Source: Primulina eburnea
Lineage: Eukaryota > Streptophyta > Magnoliopsida > Lamiales > Gesneriaceae
Direction: 5' to 3'
DNA: 64,000 nucleotides
Assembly (NCBI RefSeq): GCF_022965805.1
Contig: NC_133103.1
Span: forward strand, 49,111,693-49,175,692
Position numbers and translations under genes: made by a program. Under the pieces are notes generated by a model. That model was not told where the DNA came from. It did not search any database and was given only the letters and a program-made list of their open reading frames with translations. Positions 11,511-23,445 of this stretch are shown here, one piece after another; the first letter of the stretch is position 1, and each line of letters begins with the position of its first letter.

Positions 11511-12883
11511 TGTGGGGACCCGGACGCTAATCATTTTCTTAATCATCATTGGGACTAATTTAATCAATTATAATAAACACGATCTAATTTTTTTTTTAAA
11601 AGTACATTATCAAAAGCGGAACGTAATGGCATACATCTTAATATACATGTCAGTATTAAAAGTACAAGTCTTGCACTATATACAATCAGTCTCAACTAAG
11701 GTTTAACAACTATATACCAAGTGTTTAAACCCTATCTCTAGTCCAAGTCCGTAGTCTCCACTCTAAACTCGATCTTTCTTCACCTCTGTGACCCTGGACC
11801 TGTCCCACCTGTTGCCATGCACACATACAGACACGACAACAACCGGATAACTCCGGCGAGAATAAAATCCCAGTATAAACAATGTATCAATGCAATCATA
11901 TAAAACATATATAAAAGCATAAACAAACATTAAAACATGTATCCAATCTTGACTACATGAACCAATACAAATCTGTATTTAAATCAATGACTCGTTATCT
12001 CATCTCAACTTATTTCTAATCTAGGGATCCCGATCTAATTTAGACTCTGGCATGCTATATCGAATATCTACAATAGAAGTCGATCTACTTCTACGCTCAT
12101 CGATAAACCACAGTCTAGAGTCCTAGCTGTTCTGTCAAAGACTCAGCGGTTCTGCCTTAGCTAGGCTGATCTGCCCTAGACTCGAACTCTTGCTCTGCTA
12201 TAAATTCAATAGACTAAACATATCAATCTGATAATTTGCAAATATCAATTCCATAAAATAAAGTATGTGATTTTGGGAAACTCAAGTCAATCCTAACTCG
12301 AGTTGTGCAATCCCGAATCAATATTTATTTATACCTTTCGTTCTGTCGCTCTGATACAATCGAAGTCTCGACTCAAAGTCTGTCAATGTTCAATCTGGCA
12401 ATGACAATATCAATATACTGTATCAATATTCTATTCAATTCAAGATATCTCTGTCTTATCAAATTCTGAGGTACAACAGTACAATCTTGCGATACCGGTG
12501 ATACCATACCAGTATATACTAATTCCAATAACTTATAATCAACCACAGTGCAAATCTGACATCGCATCTCAGTCAATTTAACTCTGAAATTCATAACAAT
12601 TCCATACTCAATCTGTTTCTTAATCTGACTTCGATTCTATGATGTCTACTATGTCGAGAACACCATATATGAATCGTATATGATTCTGGACATAGTATAA
12701 TTTCAAATCTTAACAAAACGTAACAAAACTTACGTCCTGTTGTAGCTGTCGTTGCTAGGAACACGGTGCCGTACTCGGATTTAAATTTGGACGGACGGAT
12801 TGATCGCAAATCGAAATCTAAAATCAAAAGCAATTCCTCCCTCAATTTTCGTTTTCCCTTTCTTCTGAGGAAAAATTTGCATT

Positions 12884-12901
12884 TATATATATATATATAT
12901 A
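12884..12901. repeat. (TA)n microsatellite
   Basis: Nine TA units in a row inside LTR-like DNA. Confidence 0.9.
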
Positions 12902-12946
12902 CACCAACGTTGCATAATACACCACATGTCGATTTTTCCTTTTGCA

Positions 12947-13115
12947 TGACTCGCGCAAATGCGCCAGTAATGGCGCATTTGCGCGAGACCTACTGGTCTC
13001 GGCCTATGCGCGGGACTTTTTTCCGCGCATATGCGCGATGTCCTCTGGACCTCGCTTGCATAGGCTCGTGCATATGCGCAACATCTTCCGCGCATATGCA
13101 CGAGGTCTTCTGCCT
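12947..13115. repeat. Clustered GCGCATATGCGC-type palindromes
   Basis: Several imperfect copies of a CGCGCATATGCGCGA-like unit, GCGCAAATGCGCC/GGCGCATTTGCGC pairs and GACCTACTGGTCTC, within 170 bases. Each unit is its own palindrome, and the block is far more GC-rich than its AT-rich surroundings. It may be a regulatory block of the LTR; no function can be read from it. Confidence 0.6.
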
Positions 13116-13594
13116 GTTTGCGCTAATTTATGGTTGGCTTTGGTTGGACTAAAAAAATGAAAAATCCAGGCTCTGCTGTATATTTTAAACAGTTCCTAGT
13201 CGATTCAGCCGTCGCTAAGAAGGATAAATGTTGATCGAGTTTGAGACTAGTATCTGCGATGCGAGTACCATGTTTCATTGGTAGAGGACATTGTGATGTC
13301 CGAGCATGCAGATAGGTGCTCCTTGTAAAGTGCGCTGAACAACCCTTAATGAAGGACTTTCCAAGTGGTTCTCACTTATCGAGTGGAAACGTCCTAGTTT
13401 ATGGCTGTGCACCATTAGTACTTATGATCCGGGACGACATTGAGACTCTAGCATTGCACTTTGACTTATTTACCGACTCTTATGGGGTCATCAGGTGGCA
13501 AAGTTGGGTGTTTTGTCGAAACATATAGGAGTCGATGTATTGTAGTCGGGGATTCACCGCTTACCTTCGGGTATGGATATTTTATGTCATCTAA

Positions 13595-14141
13595 TGTGTA
13601 TGTTCAAGAACTGTGAGGGAATGCTTTTCGATCTCACTGCTGTCTTGGTACTCATGAAATCCAATGCTGGGAATGATGTGTTCCTAAGGTCTTGTTGTTG
13701 CCTGGATAATGTTTGGAAAGTTAAACAAATAATATCTGGGCATCAGCAGCTGCAGGTAGAGCGTAAACATCAATGCTACTGTATGCCTTTTTTGGAAAAG
13801 GTATCACTATGCTTTCTCCTTAAGCTTTATTTATTATGATTCTCTTTAAAATTATCTGCTTTGGTTCTTAATAGAGGAAAAATCTTCTAGGCTTTTGTAC
13901 CTAAACTTAAGAAACGGTTTTGCTTCCTCTGTCACAGACATCGAAGAATTTTAATTCTGAATTCCTTGACCATCTAGACGAGGTGTTTGTTTTGCCGCAT
14001 CCATTTCCTTTGCAATATTCTGAAATTGCAAGGATACAACTGAGGAAATTAATTCCTGAAATGTTGAGCCCAATGCGGAAGAAAGTTATAGTTTATCTAT
14101 CTCAAGCTGCATTGCTCTTGGACATTGGAGCTCTCATGGAT
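13595..14141 (+). pseudogene. ClpB/Hsp101-like copy A: sensor 1 and arginine-finger exons
   Basis: Copy A resumes after the nested insertions. The stretch at about 13598-13800 reads GMLFDLTAVLVLMKSNAGND, the sensor 1 strand of a ClpB D2 domain (TNTVIIMTSN in active ClpB); the Walker B part seen in copies B and D is missing. A second exon, 13938-14141 (68 codons, acceptor CACAG, donor GTGAGT), reads SEFLDHLDEVFVLP, equal to the PELLNRLDEIVVF segment. The arginine finger of LNRLDE is His here. The second exon is intact, but the gene as a whole is split by about 11.6 kb and is not functional. Confidence 0.6.
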
Positions 14142-15128
14142 GTGAGTTCTTACGCCTTGCCTTGTCTTATTTTCATTAGTTTTGTTCAGATACTGCTAGC
14201 TTACGCATAGCAAGCCATGTTCATGTGTAAGGTTTTATTTTCTTGTAGATGTTAATATTTAGAAGGGTGTTTTTTAAATATTTTTCTTTTTACTTTTGCT
14301 TATTTTTTTTCCCTTTTATTCAGTTATTCATGTACATTTAGGTATTTGACCAGTTTGATTGCTTTAATTCCTCGTTTTAGCTTGTTTTTGGGGCGAGAGA
14401 TTAAATCATTTTTGTCTGCGTGCTTTGGGTTTATGCTTTGCGTATCTTGTGTTGAGGCCTTTAAACTAATTGTTCTAGTGCCAATGATTTCTTTCAGCCC
14501 GTTACATTAGAACTGGAATAGCTTTGTATAGTTCATGAATACAATTCATAGCTCTTTGAAATGTTAGTTTAGCTCTTGTTGTTGGTCTTATTAAAAATTA
14601 AGCTTAAATTAAACTATCTATGTGCTCTATAATGTGACCGAAAATCCTGAAGCAATTTCGTTTTTCAAGTGATTTTGCATCATTATTTACGGTAATAACA
14701 ATAGATATTGATACATTGACAATCTAATGAAATATTTGCGCTTGAAGTGGTGAAGGCCAATTGTTCTTTGACGGTTTCTTGAATGTTTTCTTGAAGGCCA
14801 ATTGTTCTTCTATGGTTTCTTGAATGTTTTCTGGAATTGGAAGGTGTCAAACGTTTGAGCCTAGATGATAGGTTCAACTGACTTTGAACAATTTAACAAC
14901 ACAAATGTATCAATTGAAGACTGTAAAATATGCATATTAATGAGATTTAATCAAGGTTCAAAAAGAAATGAATTGATTGAATAAAGGAGGGGAATACCTT
15001 TCCTATATTAGTGAAATAGGGCCTCGACATGATTCGACTTGCCTTGAACTAGCCCTCGTGCTTTGCCTTTGACTTAGGCCGAAACGTAGGAGTAGGAATT
15101 CTCTTTTTACCTCCGAGAATAAAATAAC
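14142..15128. other. Intron-like sequence of copy A
   Basis: AT-rich, and closely matches 24605-25407 in copy B until 14952 (GATTTAATCA). From there to 16859 copy A has extra DNA that copies B and C lack, with the solo LTR inside. No exon is seen. Confidence 0.5.
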
Positions 15129-16758
15129 TGTGAGGCCCAATACCTAAACTAGGCCCAGCCCATTTCCATTTAAATAAATACCCAATCCATTTGATAGAAG
15201 ATAACAGAAGCGTTAATCCAGAAACTCTTTCCCAGCCTTGCCCGTCGTTCTCTTCTTTCTGCAGCAAGCGTGCAACGTCCCAGCGGCCAGATTTTTGTGC
15301 AGTAGGTTAGCAATCTTCTTCCTCCTTTCCATTTGCTTCTTTCCTGCCATGAATCGGAAGGTGACGAGCTCGATTTGGCTTGATTTCCAGCAGCAGTGCG
15401 CGTAGCTTCGATTCGGTTTAGGTAAGCTTTTGGCTTCGAATTTTGGTTGTTCTTGGTGTATTAGTTTATAAAAGTGAAGAATTGAGCTTTTCCCCTAATT
15501 TCCAGCTAGGTTTCCGGCGTGAACAGTATTACCAGCTACTTGTTCCGGCGACCCACCTTTGCGAAATTACCGTTGTGCATTCTAGCTTCGTTTTTTTAAG
15601 GTATTAAGCTTGAATTCAGATTGTACAAGGGTTATATAGGCTGCCCGGAAATTGATTTTTAACCGTTCCGATTTAATTTGTTTTAGTTGGTTAGAATGCA
15701 TTATATTGAAGTGTATAGCGGATTTATATTGTAGGTTATATTGTTGGACGAGTTCATCCGATATTCCTTAAGATTTTCTGTGGGATTGTAAGTTAGTTGA
15801 GGTACGCTCAAACCTATATCATCATGACGCTTATATTGGCGTGTAAGAATATTCGATAAATGTTGTTTGATATTATGTGCTTTGAATGTTTATTTTTGAT
15901 GCATTCATGCATAAATTATATTGGTATAACATATTGAGCCTTGACTCCTTTGACGGCTATTTATGTTGATTCTGTTGAGATTTATTGAGTCATCAGAGGG
16001 ACGAGTGGGTTAGGATTAGCCACATTCCCAGATGACAGCTAGGGACCAGCGACTTAGCTACTCGCATTCCCGATGCTACGTGCATGGACGAGCGGCGATT
16101 TGATGCTGCATTCCTGGCACGGGTGGCCAATGTTACTGTTGATGATGCGATTCGTTTGGATTCCATTTGGTATCTGTTATTCCATTGTTACCATTCATGC
16201 ATCGCATAGCATTGCATTTACTTGATATTATTAGATTTCTTTTATATACGTCGTGATTTTACTGGTTTGTCGTACTGGGGTCCGACCCCTGTTCTTTTGA
16301 TGTTGTGGTTGTTTTTGATGCCATAGCAGGTTATTCCAGGGGTTTTGACGCGTCTGGTGGAGCGTCAACGAGTGGTAGCCAGTAGTCAGTCGGTTGGTGT
16401 CAGATTTCCCATATATTTATATATATTATGTTGGTTTGATACATTTGCCAGAGAGATGCCTTGTGTAGCTGTATGGTTATGTTTTAATGTTGTTTGGATT
16501 TTATTTGTGGTATGTTGTGTCTAGTCCTAGCCAGTGCGGCTGTAGGATGTTGGTGTGGTTGATTGTGAACTTGGTGTTATTTTCGAGCGTATATTGTTGT
16601 TATGGTGTTTTGAAATTTTTGGGATGTCCTACTTACGGGGAGGTTATACCGAAATTTCTGTAGGCCCAAATGAACGTTTTAAACTCGTTTTCACTGTTTA
16701 TACTATTAATCCTTGTTGTTTGGTAACTAAATATCAATTAAGAGCACGGGCCCTGACA
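15129..16758. mobile_element. Solo LTR of a gypsy-type retrotransposon
   Basis: It runs from TGTGAGGCCC to GGCCCTGACA (TG..CA), is 1630 bases long, and is flanked by the 5-base duplication ATAAC at 15124-15128 and 16759-16763. No internal domain and no second LTR are present, as expected after LTR-LTR recombination. It lies in an intron-like part of ClpB-like copy A; copies B and C lack it. ORFs inside (for example 16555-16794) have no recognisable product. Confidence 0.85.
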
Positions 16759-16763
16759 ATAAC

Positions 16764-17786
16764 TGGAAAATCTCTGCTTTTTGTGCATACTTAAGCATAA
16801 CACAAATGTCAATTAGAGAAGAGGAAAAACCCAGCACTCTTCAGTAAGACAGATGGGAAAGAAAAACAAAGAATTCTCAGAGTTGCCTATGCACAAATTC
16901 TCTCTAATCCCTAGCCAATGGTAGTAAAAAAATGATATCACAACAGAATGCATATTACTTTTTTTATTGGGCTCTTGATTATTTGGGCCCATATCACTTG
17001 CTTCCTGTTTGGTAGCAAAATTGCAATTTTCTCTGGTGGATGACTTATTTTAGGCATGACAGAGAAAAGTTTTGCGACAGCGCGACCTTCCTGAAGGAAT
17101 GTGTCTGAGATCTCATTCTTGCTGTTTGATGTGATACACCTTAACAATAAAGAGTCAACGGGTATGCGAAACTTTTTAAAACTGTAATCGTCCATTTGAT
17201 TCATTTTACATGTCATCTGCCTAGTGATTTGTTGATATGGGTGTTGAATATCTGAACATGTTTAGCCTAAGGGAACAAGAAATAAGGTTTAGGATCTCGA
17301 GGCCATACTATTCAGATTGCCGTTATATGATCTAAAATTACTACAAAACGATACAGTGTCTTAAGTACCTCCGTCAGGAAATCTGCCCTACATCGAAAAG
17401 CCTCTACAAATTCTACCTTTTTCAAAAGCCCAAAGTTTTGCCAATTGCACTGTGAGCGCAGATCAGTTGGGTGTGTATTTCGGAGTCGTTAATAACATTT
17501 AAAGGTGTTTTGAGGCAAGTTATTTGTCTAAATGGTGTGCAGGATATGTGAGTCTTTCTTGTAAGAAATGGCTGACCCAGTGTGCTAAGATATGTTGTCA
17601 TTGAGTAAAACTTATGACCAGTTAGTTTGAATGATGTTGATTCTAATACACTTTGCTTTGGTGTCTGCAATGATGAAAGGAATTTGCATCTTTGTCTAGG
17701 ATTTACATCACTCTTCACTTAATGTTCTTCTCTTCTCTCTCGTTTTTTTCATATTCAAATAAATGTAAGTTATATTTGTGTCTCAG
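16764..17786. other. Intron-like sequence of copy A, no gene
   Basis: Bases 16860-17786 match 25407-26350 in copy B and, in part, 42552-43480 in copy C. It ends in the acceptor TGTGTCTCAG before the next exon. The ORFs here (16938-17216, 17422-17718 on the minus strand) recur in the other copies but have no recognisable domain. Confidence 0.5.
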
Positions 17787-19275
17787 AATGGTGCACATGC
17801 CGCTAAGGAGTGGCTTGAGACAAAATTAGGACCCGAGTTGCAAAAATCTTGGGGAGATGGAATAGAGGACTTGAGCGTTGTTTATGTTGACGTGCTGGTT
17901 GGTACCTTTCAGCTTAGTTGCCGTGTTGAAAACACCGGTCACTTATTAAATGACAAGGTTTATGGAAAATTCAGAAAAACTCTCATGAATCTGAGAAAGA
18001 TGCACTATAGAAACAAACGACATGTCAAGATGATACATAAGCTGGCGATATACGCCCATGATGTACCATATAATGCTGAGCTAATGGTAAGAATTATCGA
18101 TGAGATGCTCAAAGAAGCTTTTGACTTCAAGCAAATGCTGGTATTTTCCTTTCTTTATTTTTTTATGTTTCCTTGATTTCTTTTTATTTTTTCAATTTTT
18201 AAATCCGGCGTCTTTAATATTTTAAATTTCAATTATGCTTCAATTGTTTTTGTATTGATTGGATAGGGAAACCTAGACTTCTTTGATTGGGAGGAAGAGT
18301 GCCAGCAACAAATGAGGATTCAGAAGAAGGCTGAGCACGATTATATGGATAATTTTTCAAAATTTTGTTATAAATGTGTGGAATCTAATCAGACAACCAG
18401 GATAATTCAGGCTCTATTGGAATCCATGAGAGATGTGCCTCATGTGAAGGAGCATTTTCAACGCCCTCATTCGTTCTTATTTTTAGGTCTCCATCGTGCA
18501 GGGAGAGAAGACCTCGCTGCCGGACTTTCCAAATGTTATGCTCCTGAGAGTTACATGAGCTCAGTTATTGAGGTTGACCTGTCCCTTTGCACTGAACCGG
18601 ATTCATTTTTCAGGTTTGTACTGCTCTTACTTAATCTATCAGTAAATATTTGGAATTTATGACTCCCAACAATACGAATCTCCTTCGTTTCTTTACTATG
18701 ACATATTTGTTTTTAAGTGCACTTGCAAAGAGAAAAATGGAGACTTATTTGTTGATGCAATGAGAGCGAGGTCAAGAAGTATTATTGTATTTTATGACTT
18801 TGAAATTGCTCACATTTCTGTATTCAGCAACATTCTCTCAATTCTTGACCATGGATTTCCGAGTGACAACAAAGGAGGTGATATTTATTTTCTTAATTCG
18901 ATCATTATATTCATCTCAAGATGTGGAAATAGATAAATGATAAGTGCTCTCTTCAGAGTTCTTGATGATGATAGAATTGATGATACTAGAGAGGTGAACA
19001 TTCTTGTTCTCGACTCATTCTTTTTTACTTTGTTTTTTTAGTATACATGTGATTTGATCGTAAGAGTTAGTTTGCTTATCGAATTGACTTGGCCAATTTG
19101 GCAGGGATTGAGGCTTAGGACTGAGTTTCTAAACCGGCTGGACGAGATTGTGCTTTTCTTTCCTTTTAGACGTCAACAGTTTGATGTGGTGGAACGGTTG
19201 ACCCTGAGTGGTCTTGATGTGGAGAGAAGAGATGAGTTCTCTATCATGATTCACAGTTTATTTCACTCTGGAAAA
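17787..19275 (+). pseudogene. ClpB/Hsp101-like copy A: D2-small exon plus a second AAA-like module
   Basis: Exon 17787-18140 (118 codons, open) reads NGAHAAKEWLETKLGPELQK, then VVYVDVLVGTFQLSCRVEN, the layout of the ClpB D2-small domain. Exon 18267-18613 (open) starts GNLDFFDWEEEC and ends with a second Walker A-like motif, LFLGLHRAGREDLA, where Lys is Arg. Exon 18718-18884 holds SIIVFYDFEIAHISVFSNIL, a Walker B position without Asp-Glu. Exon 19105-19275 (57 codons) reads RTEFLNRLDEIVLFFP, with the arginine-finger segment kept. The acceptor before the third exon is AA in copy A where copy B has AG, which throws the frame. So one gene appears to carry two D2-like modules in series, both without ATPase residues. 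Confidence 0.6.
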
Positions 19276-19378
19276 GTAAGCATTTATTCCTTCGTTTTTT
19301 TTAAAAGAAAGTATTTGTTTGCAATCCCAACCTAATGTTTTTCCATTTCTCGCCTTTTTTGTCTTATGTTAAAGATAG

Positions 19379-19858
19379 CCAAGATCATCTTCTCCTACAT
19401 TGTGCTTTTGCTGCACAGATTTGGTCCAAAGCTTTTAAAGAGCTGGAATTGGTGTGGGCTGTACCGGCTAAGGCAAAGGATATGTACATAGTCGAACCGA
19501 GCTTGCATAATGGAAGGAAACACTTGAGATTCTGGTTCACCGTCATCCAATGCGTTTTTTGGTCCATTTGGGTGGAGAGGAATAGGCGAATTTTCGAAGA
19601 TAAGGAGGAGGTGGTTGAAGAACTATGGGACAAAGTGAAATTTAGAGTTGCATGTTGGGTGAAGATTCAGAAAGACTACGAACATCTGAGTGTCTCTCAA
19701 GTTTACAGGGACTGGAATGTTGTTCTAGTTTAAGATGTCTTGTACTTGCTTTTAATTTTTCGTAGGATTACTTTCTAATTTAGCGGATGTCTTATCCGCT
19801 TTTTGTACCAAACATCTATTTCGTAAGTAATAATATATGTATCTTATCAAAAAAAAAA
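19379..19858 (+). mobile_element. 5'-truncated LINE tail (zf-RVT domain) with poly(A)
   Basis: About 480 bases ending in a run of about 12 A. The ORF to 19733 reads DHLLLHCAFAAQIWSKAF, then CVFWSIWVERNRRIFEDK, the C-terminal zinc-binding segment found after reverse transcriptase in plant non-LTR elements. It is flanked by AAAGATAG at 19371-19378 and 19859-19866. Copies B (27972) and C have the unoccupied site, TTAAAGATATTTTATAATCG. Together these show target-primed insertion of a truncated LINE into copy A after the copies split. Confidence 0.9.
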
Positions 19859-19866
19859 AAAGATAG

Positions 19867-22009
19867 TTTATAATCGCAAGATGAGCTCATCATCGTGTCT
19901 ATGGCGGATGCTGACGAAACTTAAAGCAGGATAGTACGTGCTCGTGAAGGATTTCATGGTATATACCATTTTTTTGTTAGAGGCAAGCTATTGGGATTTC
20001 TTGATTCCTAAAACCTCTTATTCATGTCAATTCGTATCATAGATTTGCTTGCGAAATCCATTTTTTTTACAAATATTATCACGGCATAAACAAAATTTTG
20101 GAGTTATGCCTGTTTTATGATCGTTTATAAGTTGATAACATAAAATTAAATATGTAAATTATTAAATTTTCTGGAAATAATGAAGTAGTGTGATTAGTGG
20201 TTCAAAGTTATGTGGTATGCTAAATTTTTTTTAGAAAAATATTACACACCTACTAATAAATTTTTGAGTGCGTTATTTTAAGTTATAAATATATTATTTT
20301 ATAAATAATAAATTCTTGTGTCAAATATAATGAAGTTAAACTAATTTTTTTAAAAAACTTATTATTTCTAAGAATAATAAGGTAAACTAACATGGGGAGG
20401 TTCTTGTCTTCATGACAAGCTTGCGTTTGTCCTGTTCTCTCCAACAAGGTTGCTTTTTATTGGAGTTTGCGTTAAGCTTTTTATACATCTAGTTTAAGGG
20501 TCCCTGTAGTTTAACACAAATTCCAAATTGGTCCCTCATCTTATGACATTCCCTAATCGGCCCCTAAACTTCTAAAATTTTCCAGTTTAGTCCTATGAGC
20601 TAAAATATCTTCGAAAATGACCGAATTAACCCTCTTTCGTTAAATACGTAGCTTGTTTCAGACATTATATTATTATTATTGTGTAATTTAAATGTTTGAG
20701 GAGGAGATACTCTCAAAATTTTGTGGATTTGAACACATGTTCGAGATTGATTATTTATAAGTTTTATTACCATAAATTGGAATATTTTAAATAAGTAGAT
20801 CTAACCTAGGTTAGATACCAAGAGCAACCAAGAACAAATCAAAGGATTCAGGTATGGATCAAAATATTAGAATCCTAGAAATAGTTCCAACTTCATCTAA
20901 ACTCTCCGTAGATCTTAGAAAAATTCAAAAAGCAATACAGAACTATGTCAATCAACTATACTATATACCAAAAAAATTGAGTAAACCACTGAGAAAAAAA
21001 AAAGAAATTCTTGAAACTTTGAATGATTTCAAACAAGAATCCAAAATCTAGAACAACTCATTTCAAGTAACAAGATTACAGGAAGAAAATTATCATCATA
21101 TTTTGGTACCGAACTCTTAATACACCAAATAGGGATGGCCGAAGTGATACCAAAACATTAAACCGATGAAGAGAAAATGATCAATCTTATTAAAGCTATC
21201 TGATAAAGAAAATAATATGATGACAACTATAAAATATGAGTTTCAAATTCCATGTCTAAAATTTTTCCAGAAAATGTGATGAAACTAGTATAAAAAATGG
21301 AGAGAAGCTTCCACAGATGACAAAAGTATTTCTAGCTGCAAGATGCATTCCAGTGCATATCGAAGTCGCTTAACATTAAAAATCTTCATCGTTGAGTAAT
21401 TTACGGAGAAAAATGTGCATGAAAAAGTTATGAGAAACAAACAATAAATATTTTATGCCCATGTACACAATTTGGAGGGCTCAGCTTCTGGAGAAGTCTT
21501 TAGATGTCGCCGATACAGATTGAAACACTACCTTACAAAGACATATAGCCAGTTTTGGCCAACTCACACCTCAACCAAAGTTTCAAATTCCATGTCAAGA
21601 AATTTTCCAGAAAATGTGATGAAAACTTCTTTAAAAATGGAGAGAAGCTTCCAGAGAACTAAGTATATATGGAGCAAGAAAAATTCTATTACTTTTTCAT
21701 CAAGCACAAATTTTTGCTCAATGAAACTTTTCAAAGAAGATTATTATTACAATAATGAAAATAAATCAAAGCTCCAATTAATTTGAGGCTTATTATTAAT
21801 TTTGAAAATCATGTAAAATTCATAATTCAAAATTAAATCGCATAATATAATTTTCAATAATTTTGCCAGAACGAAAATCTCTAAAATATCAAGATGGAGG
21901 CAAAACCTATTTGATACCAAATGCTAGAAATACTAACATAAATACTGAACTAAATTCGATTTACAGACACACAAACATAACACGTAAAGATAGACTTGCA
22001 GAAAATATA
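19867..22009. other. 3' flank of copy A: repeat-like DNA shared with the flanks of B and C
   Basis: The first bases hold a possible last exon (MSSSSCLWRMLTKLKAG, then stop). Then follow AT-rich DNA, a TTTAAGGGTCCCTGTAGTT stretch typical of non-coding repeats, a small ORF (listed separately), and a block with two copies of a motif around CAAATTCCATGTC (21242 and 21582). The same order recurs after copy C (44.9-46.7 kb) and partly after copy B (33.1-33.85 kb), so it was duplicated along with the gene. The unoccupied Copia site GATAA is at 20134-20138. Confidence 0.5.
20854..21051 (+). CDS. Small ORF, possibly from a reverse-transcribing element
   Basis: 65 codons, lysine-rich and helical (SVDLRKIQKAIQNY, then KKEILETLNDFKQES). 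The matching place after copy C (45355 onward) keeps the same reading for about 50 codons despite base changes, a hint of past coding. In B and C a TGGTATCAGAGCTTG motif, the usual initiator-tRNA-Met primer site of retrotransposons and plant pararetroviruses, lies upstream (33663 and 45138). In C the gap to the ORF is about 200 bases; in A that motif is deleted. I cannot name the element; a decayed retroelement leader plus first ORF is the likeliest reading. Confidence 0.3.
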   Translation: MDQNIRILEIVPTSSKLSVDLRKIQKAIQNYVNQLYYIPKKLSKPLRKKKEILETLNDFKQESKI

Positions 22010-23445
22010 AGCAGGAACATGGCTTATGGCTTTGTAAGGTAGTGTGTCAATCTGCTTGGGTAAAAACGCGGAATTAATGCAATCAAATTGGTCAAATACC
22101 TAAATGTACTTGAATAACTTTATAAAAAAGGGAAAAAATTAAGCAAAAATAAAAAAGAAAATTATTAAAAAAACACTCTTTTAAATACTAACATCTACAA
22201 GAAAATAAGACCTTACACATGAATGGCTTGCTATGTGTGTCATACTAATCTAAGCTAGCAGTATATGAACAAAAACGAAAGAAAATAAGACATGACAAGG
22301 TGTAGTCTATAAGAGCCATAAAGTCAACACGCAATGCGGCTTGAGATAGATAAACTAAAACATTCTTCCGCATTGGGCTCGACATTTCTAGATTAATTTC
22401 CTCAGCTGTATCCTAGAAATTTCAGGATATTGCAGAGGAGATTAATGCTGCAAAACAAGCACCTCCTCTAGATGGTCAAGGAATTCAGAACTGAAATGCT
22501 TTGATGTATGTCGAGAGAGGAATCAAAACTGTTTCTTAAGTTTATGTACCCAAGACTAGAAGATTTTTCCTCTATTAAGAACCAAAGCAGATAATTTGAA
22601 AGTGAAGCATAATAAATAAAACTTACAGAGAGCATAGTGATACTTTTCCGAAAAAGGCATGTCGTGGCATTGATATTTATGCCCTACATGCTGATGCCCA
22701 GATATTATTTGTTTAACTTTCCAAACATTATCCATGAAACAACAAGGCCTGAGGAACACATCATTCCCAGAATTGGACTTCGTGAGTACCAAGACAGTAG
22801 TGAGATCGAAAAGCATTCCTTCACGGTTCTTGAATGTCCCCTCAATCATCTCTAAAACAGAGGGAGAGGCTTTCTCGATATTCGCAAACATGAGGATGCC
22901 GTATACCTTTCTCTTTGAGATATCAACGAGCTTCCCAAGCAATGTGTCCCTTCAAAAAAAACAAAACTTAAATCTAAAAAGAATACTGTCAAGGGGGGAA
23001 ACCGTAAGGAAGAAAAACACAAGAAAATTAAACCAGTGGTTCTGGACTAACTCACCGAGATCATCACCAAAATTATCGCCCAAAGTCTACATCTTGATAA
23101 TCAGACATGTCGCATAAAACAAGCATATCTTCGTGAATAAAATAGCTGCTTGGCAAGAGCTCTAGCAAGCTCAGTCCTGCCACGACCACTGCACCCAAGA
23201 AGTAGAAATGATGTTAATGGGCATCCGACTGGCTTTTATTTGATATGGCATCTATTATAAAGCTGATAATATGATCGAGTCGAATCAAAGTGCCAAAAAA
23301 CAGAGTTCCGGCCATTTCAGGTGGTAGATTCATTTGCCTAGAGATGGGAAGGTGAATTCTCACCGAGGAGTTTGCCAACTAAAACTCAAGAGAGGAAATT
23401 CATGAGAAAATTTTTATGCAATGAGGAAAGCATGTGTCTTATCTG
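22010..23445 (-). pseudogene. ClpB/Hsp101-like copy D (first module only, inverted)
   Basis: Read on the minus strand, three exon regions lie in order. At about 23340-23100 is the Walker A exon, reading GCSGRGRTELARALAKQL after a frame break. At 22949-22644 is the best-kept exon of the family: DTLLGKLVDISKRKVYGILM, then FANIEKASPSVLEMI, then LFDLTTVLVLTKSNSGND. At about 22510-22330 is the arginine-finger region (SEFLDHLEEV, with a stop further on). The Walker B place, where active ClpB has LFDEVEKAHPSV, is MFANIEKASPSV, so the Asp-Glu pair is Ala-Asn; sensor 1 keeps TKSN. The donor after the middle exon has lost one G. The copy lies head to head with copy B, with mirrored sequence around 23445. 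Confidence 0.6.

Larger units (their letters stand above)
11511..13594. mobile_element. LTR-type retrotransposon remnants, non-coding
   Basis: It opens with TGTGGGGACCCGG, a typical plant Ty3/gypsy LTR start, immediately after the point where similarity to the 41-kb copy ends. It contains an (AT)n tract, a GC-rich palindromic block and, from about 13260, a second non-coding stretch of the kind often seen as high-copy repeat. It stops where exon sequence of ClpB-like copy A resumes. No gag/pol is present, and the boundary between the two parts is uncertain. Confidence 0.5.

Noticed and set aside
12766..13152. 128-codon ORF over the AT tract and GC palindromes
   Set aside because: It spans a microsatellite and palindromic repeats in LTR-like DNA; composition changes abruptly within it.
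18312..18662. Start of a separate gene at an internal Met of the second AAA-like module
   Set aside because: The exon is open from an upstream acceptor at 18266 and matches the same exon in copies B and C; the Met is internal.
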